This document shows positions 1 through 5,376 of a stretch of DNA of 7,226 nt, in pieces (the stretch's first letter is position 1; every line of letters begins with the position of its first letter). Source of the DNA: an uncultured Lachnospiraceae bacterium (GTDB lineage Bacteria > Bacillota > Clostridia > Lachnospirales > Lachnospiraceae); contig CAMWYL010000164.1 in NCBI GenBank assembly GCA_947178465.1, positions 1-7,226 of the forward strand. The letters are read 5' to 3'. The notes under the pieces are model-generated. The model made no database searches, was not told where the DNA came from, and was given only the letters and a program-made list of their open reading frames with translations. The position numbers and the translations under genes are program-made.

Positions 1-16
1 GGGCTAAGGAGCATAT

Positions 17-175
17 ATGGTTATTAAAATAATTCTTTGTATTTTCCTTGTCGGGGCGGCGGCTGCGCTTTGCCTGCGGGGCGGAATTGATTGGCAGAAA
101 GACCGTGGAAAATCGTGGGGAGAGAGCCGTATGAAGGAATATGGCTTCGACGAGGATAAAAAGGATAATGATTGA
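17..175 (+). CDS. Small single-pass membrane protein, 52 aa, unknown function
   Basis: I do not recognise this protein. The ATG at 17 is preceded by a good ribosome site (AAGGAG, positions 6-11, 5-base gap), and an in-frame TAA at 5-7 rules out a longer version. Residues 2-20 form one hydrophobic helix (starts MVIKIILCIF, then alanine- and leucine-rich). The rest is short and charged (WQKDRGKSWGESR, then an acidic and lysine-rich end), so it is probably a bitopic membrane protein with a soluble tail of about 30 residues. There is no cysteine lipobox or recognisable domain. The TAA at 5-7 may be the stop of an upstream gene in the same operon, but too little sequence is present to tell. The following hairpin fits the end of this transcript. 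The strong ribosome site and clean frame make translation likely. Function is unknown. Confidence 0.6.
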   Translation: MVIKIILCIFLVGAAAALCLRGGIDWQKDRGKSWGESRMKEYGFDEDKKDND

Positions 176-177
176 GG

Positions 178-213
178 GAAAATCGGTGGCTGTCATGGTC
201 GCCGATTTTCTGA
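178..213 (+). terminator. Probable intrinsic terminator after the small membrane protein gene
   Basis: GAAAATCGG (178-186) pairs perfectly with CCGATTTTC (202-210). The stem extends inward by a few G-C and G-T pairs around a short loop near 191-197. The 3' arm ends in TTTTC followed by TGATT, so the T-run is short and interrupted. It lies directly after the stop at 173-175, before the NUDIX gene. A terminator is the simplest reading, of moderate strength. Confidence 0.55.
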
Positions 214-220
214 TTGCGGC

Positions 221-251
221 CAATTCTCATTTCAATTCGTGTAGGGAATTG
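221..251. repeat. CAATTC repeats and inverted copy, possible operator
   Basis: CAATTC occurs at 221-226 and 233-238, and its inverse GAATTG at 246-251. The last two form a 6-bp inverted repeat with a 7-base spacer. The right arm overlaps the proposed -35 of the NUDIX promoter, a position where a repressor could act. The sequence shows only the symmetry, and short AT-rich repeats can arise by chance. Confidence 0.25.
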
Positions 252-277
252 TGTTCTTGCTAAAAACAGTTTATATT
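249..277 (+). promoter_or_regulatory. Candidate sigma-A promoter for the NUDIX gene
   Basis: TTGTGT (249-254) and TATATT (272-277) are separated by exactly 17 bases. The -10 matches consensus at 5 of 6 positions and the -35 at 3 of 6. It lies between the preceding terminator-like hairpin and the ribosome site of the NUDIX gene, giving an expected 5' leader of about 25 bases. Confidence 0.4.
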
Positions 278-309
278 TTGCGGATTAATTTAGTAAGGGG
301 TATTATTAT

Positions 310-765
310 ATGGATATTGGATACAAAACGCCCGATGTAGAATTTTCTTTGCGGTCAGCTGCTTTGATTTTTAATGATAACCGCTTATTAATTGCAAAAA
401 GTGACAACAATGATTGTTTTTATACTGTTGGTGGTGGAATACGGGAGAATGAGACATCAGAAAATGCAGTGCTTAGAGAATGCTATGAAGAAACAGGCTG
501 CTATTTTGAAATTGACAGGCTGGTATTTATTCAAGAACGTTTTTTCAGAACGGATAATACTTGTCATCAAGAGATTGTGTTTTTCTACTTAATGAAAGAA
601 AAGAACTTAAAAATTTGCAGTGGGATAAATACAGATCAAGAAAATGAACATTTATATTGGATACCCATAGAAAATTTGAAAAATATAAATCTTGTGCCTG
701 AATTTTTAAAAGCTGCATTGGAAGATGTTCCAAATAAAATAACACATATTATATCATATGAATAA
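310..765 (+). CDS. NUDIX hydrolase, 151 aa
   Basis: NUDIX enzymes hydrolyse nucleoside diphosphates linked to another group (X), using metal ions held by the Nudix box. That box is complete here: G42-x5-E48-x7-R56-E57-C58-x-E60-E61-x-G63-C64 fits GX5EX7REUXEEXGU, and a VGGG turn precedes it. The 151-residue length is that of a single-domain family member. A strand before the box (residues 16-30) and an FFYLM strand after it fit the fold. The start is an ATG with AAGGGG at 295-300, 9 bases upstream. The substrate cannot be read from the sequence. The gene is far more AT-rich than its neighbours (about 27% GC in the two 60-base lines I counted, 361-420 and 601-660), and its codons are A/T-ending. 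This hints at separate ancestry or recent transfer. It appears to be transcribed on its own. Confidence 0.9.
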   Translation: MDIGYKTPDVEFSLRSAALIFNDNRLLIAKSDNNDCFYTVGGGIRENETSENAVLRECYEETGCYFEIDRLVFIQERFFRTDNTCHQEIVFFYLMKEKNLKICSGINTDQENEHLYWIPIENLKNINLVPEFLKAALEDVPNKITHIISYE

Positions 766-924
766 ATTCAAGTTTATCAGATTTATAAAAAGGGAAATGA
801 AATAAAAAAACGTGGCGCAGTAAGGGAATATGATAAAATTGGAATTGCATAACAGCAAGAGGAATCGTTGATAAAAATAAGAAATTTCATAATAACAAAA
901 AATAAAAGGGAAAGGAAGAGAAGG

Positions 925-2697
925 ATGAGAAAGGAAATAAGGCAGGTATTGCAACGGCTGTTGCCACGGCTTATGCCGTGTGTACTGGCGCTTATAATGG
1001 CGCTGAATATATGCGCATGCGGCGATAGAAACACGAATGCAGACGGCGCAACGGAGGTGTCAGAGAGTGCCTCAGGAGGACAGAGCGAGGCAGCGGCGCC
1101 GGGAAGTGTAGGGACGGAAGCTTCATCAGAGAGTGTTGGAACGGAGGATGCAAACGGAACACAGGAGGTGTCGGAGCCGCCGGCATATGCATATGAGCAG
1201 GAGTTAAATATCATTGATGACAACTACAGGAATTATTACGAGATATTTGTATATTCCTTTTATGATTCGGACGGGGACGGCATCGGAGATTTGAACGGTG
1301 TTATCGAGAAGCTGGATTATGTGCAGGATATGGGATTTAACGGGATTTGGCTGATGCCGATTATGCAGTCCACGACCTATCACAAATATGATGTTGTGGA
1401 TTATTGCTCAATTGACAGGGAATACGGTACGGTGGACGATTTCAAAAGGCTGGCGGAGGAGTGCCATAAAAGGGATATTCGTCTGATTATAGATTTTGTT
1501 ATCAACCATACTTCCTCCAGTCATCGGTGGTTTACGGATGCGTGTGCTTATTTACGGCAGCTTCCCAAGGACGCGGAGCCGGATTTGGCGGAGTGCCCTT
1601 ATGTGGATTACTATCATTTTTCAAGGGAGCAGGTAAACGGCGATTACTATGCCGTGAACGGAAGCGACTGGTATTATGAGGGCGTTTTCTGGTCGGAAAT
1701 GCCGGACTTAAATCTGGGCAGCGAGGCGCTGCGTGCGGAGATAGAGGCGGCGGCAGACTTTTGGATGGATATGGGCGTGGATGGCTTCCGGATGGATGCG
1801 GCGATGCATTTTGAGGAGGGTGACATCACCTTTAATAATGAGGCTCTAAACTGGCTTTTCAGCTATTGCAAGGAGCGAAACGAGAACTTCTACATGGTAT
1901 CGGAAGTATGGGCGGCGAAGACAACGATTGCAAATTACTATGGAAGCGGAACGCCGAGCATGTTCAATTTTGATGTTGCCGATGTGGAGGGAAAGCTGAT
2001 TAAGGCGGCGCGAGGAACCTATAAGATTGCGACCTTTGTGGAAAACATGGCGGGCTATGCACAGGATTACGGCAGTAAGAATGAGGCGTTTATTGACGCG
2101 CCGTTTATTGCCAACCATGATATGGGACGCGTGGCAAACGATCTGCAGAAGGACGCGAACGATATGAAGATGGCGTGTGGTCTGTTGATGATGATGAATG
2201 GCAGTCCGTTTGTATATTACGGTGAGGAGATTGGAATGTAATGCTCCGGACAAAAGGACGAGAATAAAAGGCTTCCGATGATTTGGTCAGACACAGACGC
2301 TACGGGAATGACAACCGGACCAAAGGATGCGGATAAAGGCATTCAATCAGCGTTTGCAGGTGTGGAACAGCAAATACAGGACTATACCTCCATACTCAAT
2401 TATTATAAGCGTGCGGTTCGTCTCAGAAATGAGAACCCTGAGATTGCGCGTGGGGAGATTGCAATTGTGGAAGCTTTGACAGAGGGTAATCAGGCCGCAA
2501 TTACAAAGACCTATGACGGCAGTACGATTGGTATCGTGTACAATACCTCGGATGAGGAGATGCGCGTGTCATTGGCCGGGACAGAGCTTGACGGAATGGG
2601 AATCCGCGGTTATCTGACCCTGAACGGGGAGGAAATTGTGCTGGAAGAGGGCGTACTTATCATGCCTGCGCAGTCCATATGCATCTTGCGTGCCTGA
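925..2697 (+). pseudogene. GH13 alpha-amylase-family lipoprotein, interrupted by in-frame TAA
   Basis: This would be a cell-surface enzyme cutting alpha-1,4-glucans such as starch or maltodextrins. The ATG at 925 is chosen for its ribosome site (AAGGAAG, 912-918) and because the protein then opens with a signal peptide ending in a lipobox (I29-C30-A31-C32). Residues 33-92 are a Ser/Glu/Gly/Ala-rich linker. The catalytic (beta/alpha)8 domain follows: DSDGDGIGD calcium-type loop (114-122), GIWLMP (140-145), DFVINH (190-195), MPDLN (259-263), GFRMD with nucleophile D291, acid/base E327 in SEVW, and NHD with D399. MPDLN is the known signature of subfamily GH13_36, intermediate between oligo-1,6-glucosidases and neopullulanases. 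Codon 439 (2239-2241) is TAA, just after YYGEEIGM. The frame then continues with SGQKDENKRLPMIWSD, the expected family sequence. I infer one gene with a nonsense codon. The 438-residue product lacks the end of the barrel and domain C. Confidence 0.85.
2242..2697 (+). pseudogene. C-terminal part of the interrupted GH13 gene (barrel end and domain C)
   Basis: This is the same reading frame after the TAA at 2239-2241 and runs 151 codons to TGA. It begins with the loop SGQKDENKRLPMIWSD, goes on through DATGMTTGPKDADKGIQ and a helix (ILNYYKRAVRLRNENPEIARGE), and ends in a beta-rich segment typical of GH13 domain C. The ATG at 2278 is the Met of the conserved RLPMIWS motif, with no ribosome site before it, so it should not be called as a separate gene start. 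No further stops or frameshifts are visible. That suggests a recent mutation, a base-call error, or selection for the downstream part through readthrough. Confidence 0.8.
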
Positions 2698-2778
2698 CTA
2701 TGTGTTTTACCACGGCATAACAAAAAAATGCATGTTATTTCATTGTTACATTTGAATAGAAAACATGTGTTATTCCCC

Positions 2779-2807
2779 TTGTTTTTATAAAGAAATTATA
2801 TTATAGT
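2779..2807 (+). promoter_or_regulatory. Candidate sigma-A promoter for the phosphatase operon
   Basis: TTGTTT (2779-2784) and TATAGT (2802-2807) are spaced by 17 bases. The -10 has 5 of 6 and the -35 has 3 of 6 consensus bases, in an AT-rich gap after the amylase gene. Transcription would start near 2814, about 27 bases before the ATG. No convincing terminator is visible between the amylase stop (2697) and this point, so readthrough from upstream is also possible. Confidence 0.5.
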
Positions 2808-2840
2808 AAATGTAGTAGGGAGAAGGGGCGTGAGTACGGC

Positions 2841-3464
2841 ATGGAGCTCTATATCATACGTCATGGTGAGACGGACTGGAATGTGGCGCGGCGCTTTCAA
2901 GGACGGTCGGATATTCCGCTGAATGAGGAAGGCAGACGGCTTGCGCGAATCACTGCGGAGGCGCTGAGAGAGGTTGCGTTTACAAGGATATATACGAGTC
3001 CCTTGAAGCGGGCCTATGAGACGGCGATGATTATCAAGGGAGAGCGGGATATTCCGGTGGTAGAGGAGCCTGCGATTATAGAGATTGGCTTTGGCGAGTA
3101 TGAGGGACTTTGCTGCGGCAAGGAGAACTATAACATTCCGGACCCTGAGTTTATGAATTTCTTTGATAAACCAGAGGCTTATAAGCCGCCGAGGGGCGCA
3201 GAGTCCATACAGGCTCTTCGGGAAAGAACGGCTGATTTTTTTGAAAAATTGGTGCATAATAAGAGTATGGAAAATGACACGATACTGATATCGACACACG
3301 GCGCTGCGCTGAGAGGGATTTTGTCGCACATTAACGGCATTGGAACAGAGGATTTCTGGAAAGGCGGCGTGCATAGGAATTGTGCCGTGACTATTGTGTC
3401 GGCAACGGACGGCAGGGCTTCCGTTATTGAAGAGGGGAAAGTGTATTATCCCTGTGAGCAATGA
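2841..3464 (+). CDS. Histidine phosphatase family protein (phosphoglycerate mutase-like)
   Basis: Branch-1 histidine phosphatases use a phosphohistidine intermediate to remove or move phosphate groups. The protein opens with the defining MELYIIRHGETDWN, placing the nucleophile at H8 in the R7-H8-G9 motif. The partner histidine is H153 in ISTHGAALRG. The acidic segment E81-IGFGE-YEG holds the usual general-acid glutamate region. Its 207 residues fit the family (about 200). The ATG at 2841 is fixed by the motif being at the extreme N-terminus. The ribosome site AGAAGGGG (2821-2828) is 12 bases away, slightly long. The true substrate (phosphoglycerate, phosphoserine, cobalamin or nucleotide intermediates) cannot be told from sequence, so no gene symbol is given. 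The next gene begins 43 bases after its stop with no terminator between, so the two are probably co-transcribed. Confidence 0.93.
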   Translation: MELYIIRHGETDWNVARRFQGRSDIPLNEEGRRLARITAEALREVAFTRIYTSPLKRAYETAMIIKGERDIPVVEEPAIIEIGFGEYEGLCCGKENYNIPDPEFMNFFDKPEAYKPPRGAESIQALRERTADFFEKLVHNKSMENDTILISTHGAALRGILSHINGIGTEDFWKGGVHRNCAVTIVSATDGRASVIEEGKVYYPCEQ

Positions 3465-3507
3465 ACTGAGTGCATAATAAATACAACGAAAGAGGGCGGG
3501 CATAGTC

Positions 3508-3807
3508 GTGGAAAATGAGTATAGTAAGGTAAAGGTAAATAACGAGATGGATTTTTGCTCTGTGACGGATACAGAGGTGAAGACCGTCTTGGAAAAAGCA
3601 TTTATGAAGGCCAGAGTATCCTATTTTCTGAGATGGGAGAAGCCGGGGCTGTTTTCCAAAATGTTCAGTGGAAGTAAGCCCGGCATTGTATTTTGTATTA
3701 ATTCTGCGCAGATAGATACCGCAGAGGAGGTTCTGAAGAGTCTGGGTGATATAGAATCCAGTGTAAAGATGCTTCGCACCAAGTCAAATAACAAGATCGG
3801 GTTTTAA
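3508..3807 (+). CDS. Hypothetical protein, 99 aa
   Basis: I do not recognise a named family with confidence. The GTG at 3508 is preferred because AGAGGGCGGG lies 7-8 bases upstream (3491-3500). The first in-frame ATG (3547) would remove MENEYSKVKVNNE and has no comparable site. The protein is soluble, with no signal peptide or membrane helix. The sequence suggests alternating helix and strand: VTDTEVKTVLEKAFMKARV (helix), SYFLRWEKPG (strand with aromatic residues), GIVFCINS (strand), then AEEVLKSLGDIES (helix). The strand-helix order could suit a small ferredoxin-like alpha/beta fold, as in small putative regulatory proteins, but this is only a guess. It sits 43 bases after the phosphatase gene as the last gene of that operon, directly before a strong terminator. 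Confidence 0.75.
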   Translation: MENEYSKVKVNNEMDFCSVTDTEVKTVLEKAFMKARVSYFLRWEKPGLFSKMFSGSKPGIVFCINSAQIDTAEEVLKSLGDIESSVKMLRTKSNNKIGF

Positions 3808-3813
3808 AGAAAG

Positions 3814-3858
3814 CCCCTGACAGCTTCCGTTCCGATACGGTCGTGTCAGGGGTTTTTT
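3814..3858. terminator. Strong, probably bidirectional terminator between convergent genes
   Basis: CCCCTGACA (3814-3822) pairs perfectly with TGTCAGGGG (3844-3852), followed on the plus strand by TTTTTT (3853-3858). A small inner hairpin (CCGT/ACGG, 3827-3840) sits in the loop. Upstream is AAAGAAAG (3806-3813), which on the minus strand gives a CTTTCTTT tract after the same stem. The plus-strand gene ends at 3807 and the minus-strand gene at 3861, so one hairpin can stop both transcripts. Confidence 0.9.
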
Positions 3859-3860
3859 GC

Positions 3861-4979
3861 TTAATTATCATATTCGTCTTCGTCGAAAACGTCAGTGTCA
3901 TCTGCCGCATAGGGAGCTTCGGGATAAGAGTCCTCTGTATAGGCATCCTCAGCAGAGAGATCTTCGATATAGAGGTCGTCCTCCGGTATGCCTGTGTTAG
4001 CCAATGTATTACCGCCTTCGTAATATCCGGCGTCTTTATAATAGTTTCCGTCTTCGGAGGAGCTGTTATCCTCATAGTATTCATCGTCTTCATAGAGGCC
4101 GTTGTCCTCATAGAGGTCGATGTCCTCATGGAGACTGTCATCCTCATATGATTCGTCGTCCTCATAAAGGTCGTTGTCTTCATAAAGATCGTCGTCCTCC
4201 TCTGCGGAGCGGTCGTGGCGGAACATGCTGTATACGGAGAGGCCAATCAGGATAACCACAACGAAAATACAGAGCGCGAGGATAATGGTGACGGAGGAGC
4301 CGATAAAGGGAGAAGACAGTTCAACATAGGTGGAAGGTTCCTCCTCGGTCTCCTGCATGTCGTCTTCCGGATCGCCCTCCGGACCATTCTCCTCTGAAGG
4401 CGTGATTTCCGCAGGCACTTCATTATCGGCTTCGTTGGCGTTCGGCGTGGAAATGATGGGGGGCGTATCGGAGATATACTCAGCGGATACATATCCTGTT
4501 TTGTTGGCGGTATACTGTATGCGGTACCAGTTGTTGTCCGTCTTTCCGGTAACAATGATTTCCTGGCCGGGGGACAGCTTGCCCAGCGCGATGTAGGAGG
4601 TAGAGGGACCACTGCGAACGTTCAAATCCGTCTCGGTAGCCACATAGTAGGTGCCGCTGAACTCCGTTACGGTAAAGGGTTCCTGCTCAGCGTCCGTACT
4701 TGTATCGGGAGCAGCATCCGGTGCCGGTGTCTCCGGTGCGGCAGGAAGAAGCGCGTCCGGGGGTGTAATAATCTCCGTGGGGGTGTTCGGTTGTGTGGGA
4801 TTAGCGCCCGGAGCCGCAGGGGTGCTTTCCGTGGGTGTATTTTCCGGCAGCGAGGCATCCGGAACGGGCGGTACGTTCTCTGTCGTTTCTCCGGTAGCAT
4901 AGGCGGAGAAGCAGGGCGCCGCAGCTAAAAGAAGTACAACGGACAAAATGCGAAAAGTATATTGAAATAATTTTTTCAT
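3861..4979 (-). CDS. SH3-domain membrane protein with acidic hexapeptide-repeat tail
   Basis: The 372-residue protein is probably a wall-facing membrane protein. The ATG is fixed by AGGAGG (4990-4985, 5-base gap). Residues 1-28 are a signal peptide ending AYA. Residues 29-105 are a Pro/Thr/Ala-rich spacer. Residues 108-170 form a bacterial SH3 domain (YYVATETDLNVRSGPS, then GYVSAEYIS), a fold that often binds peptidoglycan. An acidic linker follows, then a membrane helix (about 225-252). The FRHDR after it supports an outside-to-inside topology. The cytoplasmic tail (about 255-372) is very acidic. Residues 264-323 are ten hexads of the type DLYEDN, and further degenerate ones follow. The binding partner and function are unknown. 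A basic protein or metal ions are guesses suggested by charge alone. It appears to be a single-gene transcript, ending at the shared terminator. Confidence 0.88.
   Translation of the reverse strand: MKKLFQYTFRILSVVLLLAAAPCFSAYATGETTENVPPVPDASLPENTPTESTPAAPGANPTQPNTPTEIITPPDALLPAAPETPAPDAAPDTSTDAEQEPFTVTEFSGTYYVATETDLNVRSGPSTSYIALGKLSPGQEIIVTGKTDNNWYRIQYTANKTGYVSAEYISDTPPIISTPNANEADNEVPAEITPSEENGPEGDPEDDMQETEEEPSTYVELSSPFIGSSVTIILALCIFVVVILIGLSVYSMFRHDRSAEEDDDLYEDNDLYEDDESYEDDSLHEDIDLYEDNGLYEDDEYYEDNSSSEDGNYYKDAGYYEGGNTLANTGIPEDDLYIEDLSAEDAYTEDSYPEAPYAADDTDVFDEDEYDN
4011..4190 (-). repeat. Ten 18-bp coding repeats (hexapeptide xLYEDx)
   Basis: Read on the minus strand, the units are DLYEDN, DLYEDD, ESYEDD, SLHEDI, DLYEDN, GLYEDD, EYYEDN, SSSEDG, NYYKDA and GYYEGG. 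The first seven are closest to each other and the last three have diverged. At DNA level the best copies differ mostly by synonymous changes (CTTTAT or CTCTAT, GAA or GAG), so the peptide period is kept while the bases drift. This is a likely site of copy-number change by slippage. Confidence 0.85.
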
Positions 4980-5014
4980 AAGGACCTCCTGAATGTGTTT
5001 CTGAATTTATTCTG

Positions 5015-5044
5015 CTATAGCATAGCATGTTATAGTATAGTATG
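5015..5044. repeat. Two 15-bp tandem direct repeats upstream of the SH3-protein gene
   Basis: CTATAGCATAGCATG (5015-5029) is followed at once by TTATAGTATAGTATG (5030-5044). They differ only at positions 1, 7 and 12, each a C/T change. An underlying period of five (TATAG, CATAG) is visible. The repeat lies in the expected 5' leader of the minus-strand gene, or around its promoter if transcription starts nearer the gene. It may be a binding site or a simple microsatellite. Confidence 0.5.
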
Positions 5045-5064
5045 CCCGAAAGGCGATTATCATA

Positions 5065-5073
5065 ATTATAACA
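5065..5073 (-). promoter_or_regulatory. Candidate extended -10 promoter for the SH3-protein gene
   Basis: On the minus strand these bases read TGTTATAAT, an exact TG-n-TATAAT extended -10 element. No recognisable -35 stands 16-18 bases upstream, which is tolerated by extended -10 promoters. The start site would be near 5058, giving a leader of about 80 bases that includes the 15-bp repeats. Confidence 0.4.
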
Positions 5074-5100
5074 TATTTAGCCGGGATTCCGCTATCTATT

Positions 5101-5119
5101 ATTTCCAAATTACGGAAAT
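5101..5119. promoter_or_regulatory. Inverted repeat between divergent promoters, possible operator
   Basis: ATTTCC (5101-5106) and GGAAAT (5114-5119) form a perfect 6-bp inverted repeat with a 7-base spacer. It lies about 35 bases upstream of the valS -35 and about 30 bases upstream of the minus-strand -10. A regulator bound here could reach both promoters, but only the symmetry is seen. Confidence 0.25.
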
Positions 5120-5154
5120 TTAAGGATTACGTCGGCGTTTGTAAGAATCATCCC

Positions 5155-5183
5155 TTGACAATCCTTCCAAGATTTACTATCAT
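5155..5183 (+). promoter_or_regulatory. Strong sigma-A promoter for the valS leader
   Basis: TTGACA (5155-5160) is a perfect -35, and TATCAT (5178-5183) matches the -10 at 5 of 6 positions, with an ideal 17-base spacer. Transcription should begin near 5190. This is the best promoter in the window and leaves a 5' leader of about 280 bases before valS. Confidence 0.85.
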
Positions 5184-5257
5184 TATTTACCAGAGAGAGC
5201 AGATTACGGCATCATATTGCGACGAAAGCAAATGCCCGGTAGGAGTATTGTCAGTCT

Positions 5258-5293
5258 ACGCCCTTTGCCGAGTATTCGGTAGAGGGCGTTTTT
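5258..5293 (+). terminator. Intrinsic terminator inside the valS leader (attenuator or small-RNA end)
   Basis: The arms ACGCCCTTTGCCGA (5258-5271) and TCGGTAGAGGGCGT (5276-5289) pair over 14 positions, two of them G-T, around a GTAT loop. TTTTT (5289-5293) follows directly. It lies about 70 bases after the predicted start, so terminated transcripts would be about 104 bases long. valS expression then requires readthrough, as no second clear promoter is seen between here and valS. Confidence 0.8.
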
Positions 5294-5348
5294 ATGCACA
5301 CGGCATCCAATGGAAAAATGTCAGCAGAGCTGACGGATGCCCGGCGCG

Positions 5349-5376
5349 CGAGTAGGGAAAAGACCTTCCCTACTCG
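5349..5376 (+). repeat. Perfect 11-bp hairpin in the valS leader
   Basis: CGAGTAGGGAA (5349-5359) and TTCCCTACTCG (5366-5376) form an 11-bp perfect stem with loop AAGACC. ATTGCAC follows with no T-run, so it is not an intrinsic terminator. It may act as a rigid spacer or a processing site between the two bulged hairpins. Confidence 0.7.

Noticed and set aside
868..924. TTG at 868 as the start of the amylase gene
   Set aside because: It adds 19 mostly basic residues in front of a normal signal peptide, and its ribosome site is too close. The ATG at 925 has a well-spaced site and gives a proper lipoprotein signal.
2239..2241. Stop-codon recoding (selenocysteine or pyrrolysine)
   Set aside because: Those use UGA and UAG. 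This is UAA, with no catalytic residue expected at the position, so mutation or error is far more likely.
2278..2697. Independent gene starting at ATG 2278
   Set aside because: The Met belongs to the conserved RLPMIWS segment of GH13 enzymes, the frame is the same as upstream, and no ribosome site precedes it.
2728..2770. Terminator after the amylase gene
   Set aside because: CATGTT/AACATG and TTC/GAA can pair only with a bulge and a long loop, with no T-run after it. The evidence is too weak to annotate.
2796..3503. Minus-strand ORF of 235 codons
   Set aside because: It is opposite the histidine phosphatase gene, which has clear RHG and second-histidine motifs. The antisense product is basic and has no family features.
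3698..4246. Minus-strand ORF of 182 codons, rich in Thr, Met and Arg repeats
   Set aside because: It is the alternate frame of the acidic hexad repeats of the SH3 membrane protein, which explains its periodic composition.
5232..5282. Sixteen-codon ORF (starts MPGRSIVSL) before the terminator, as a valine leader peptide
   Set aside because: There is no ribosome site before the ATG and only one valine codon, so it does not resemble an attenuation peptide.
5155..5355. Plus-strand ORF of 66 codons in the valS leader
   Set aside because: Its start is a TTG inside the -35 element of the promoter, upstream of the transcription start, and the frame runs through the terminator hairpin.
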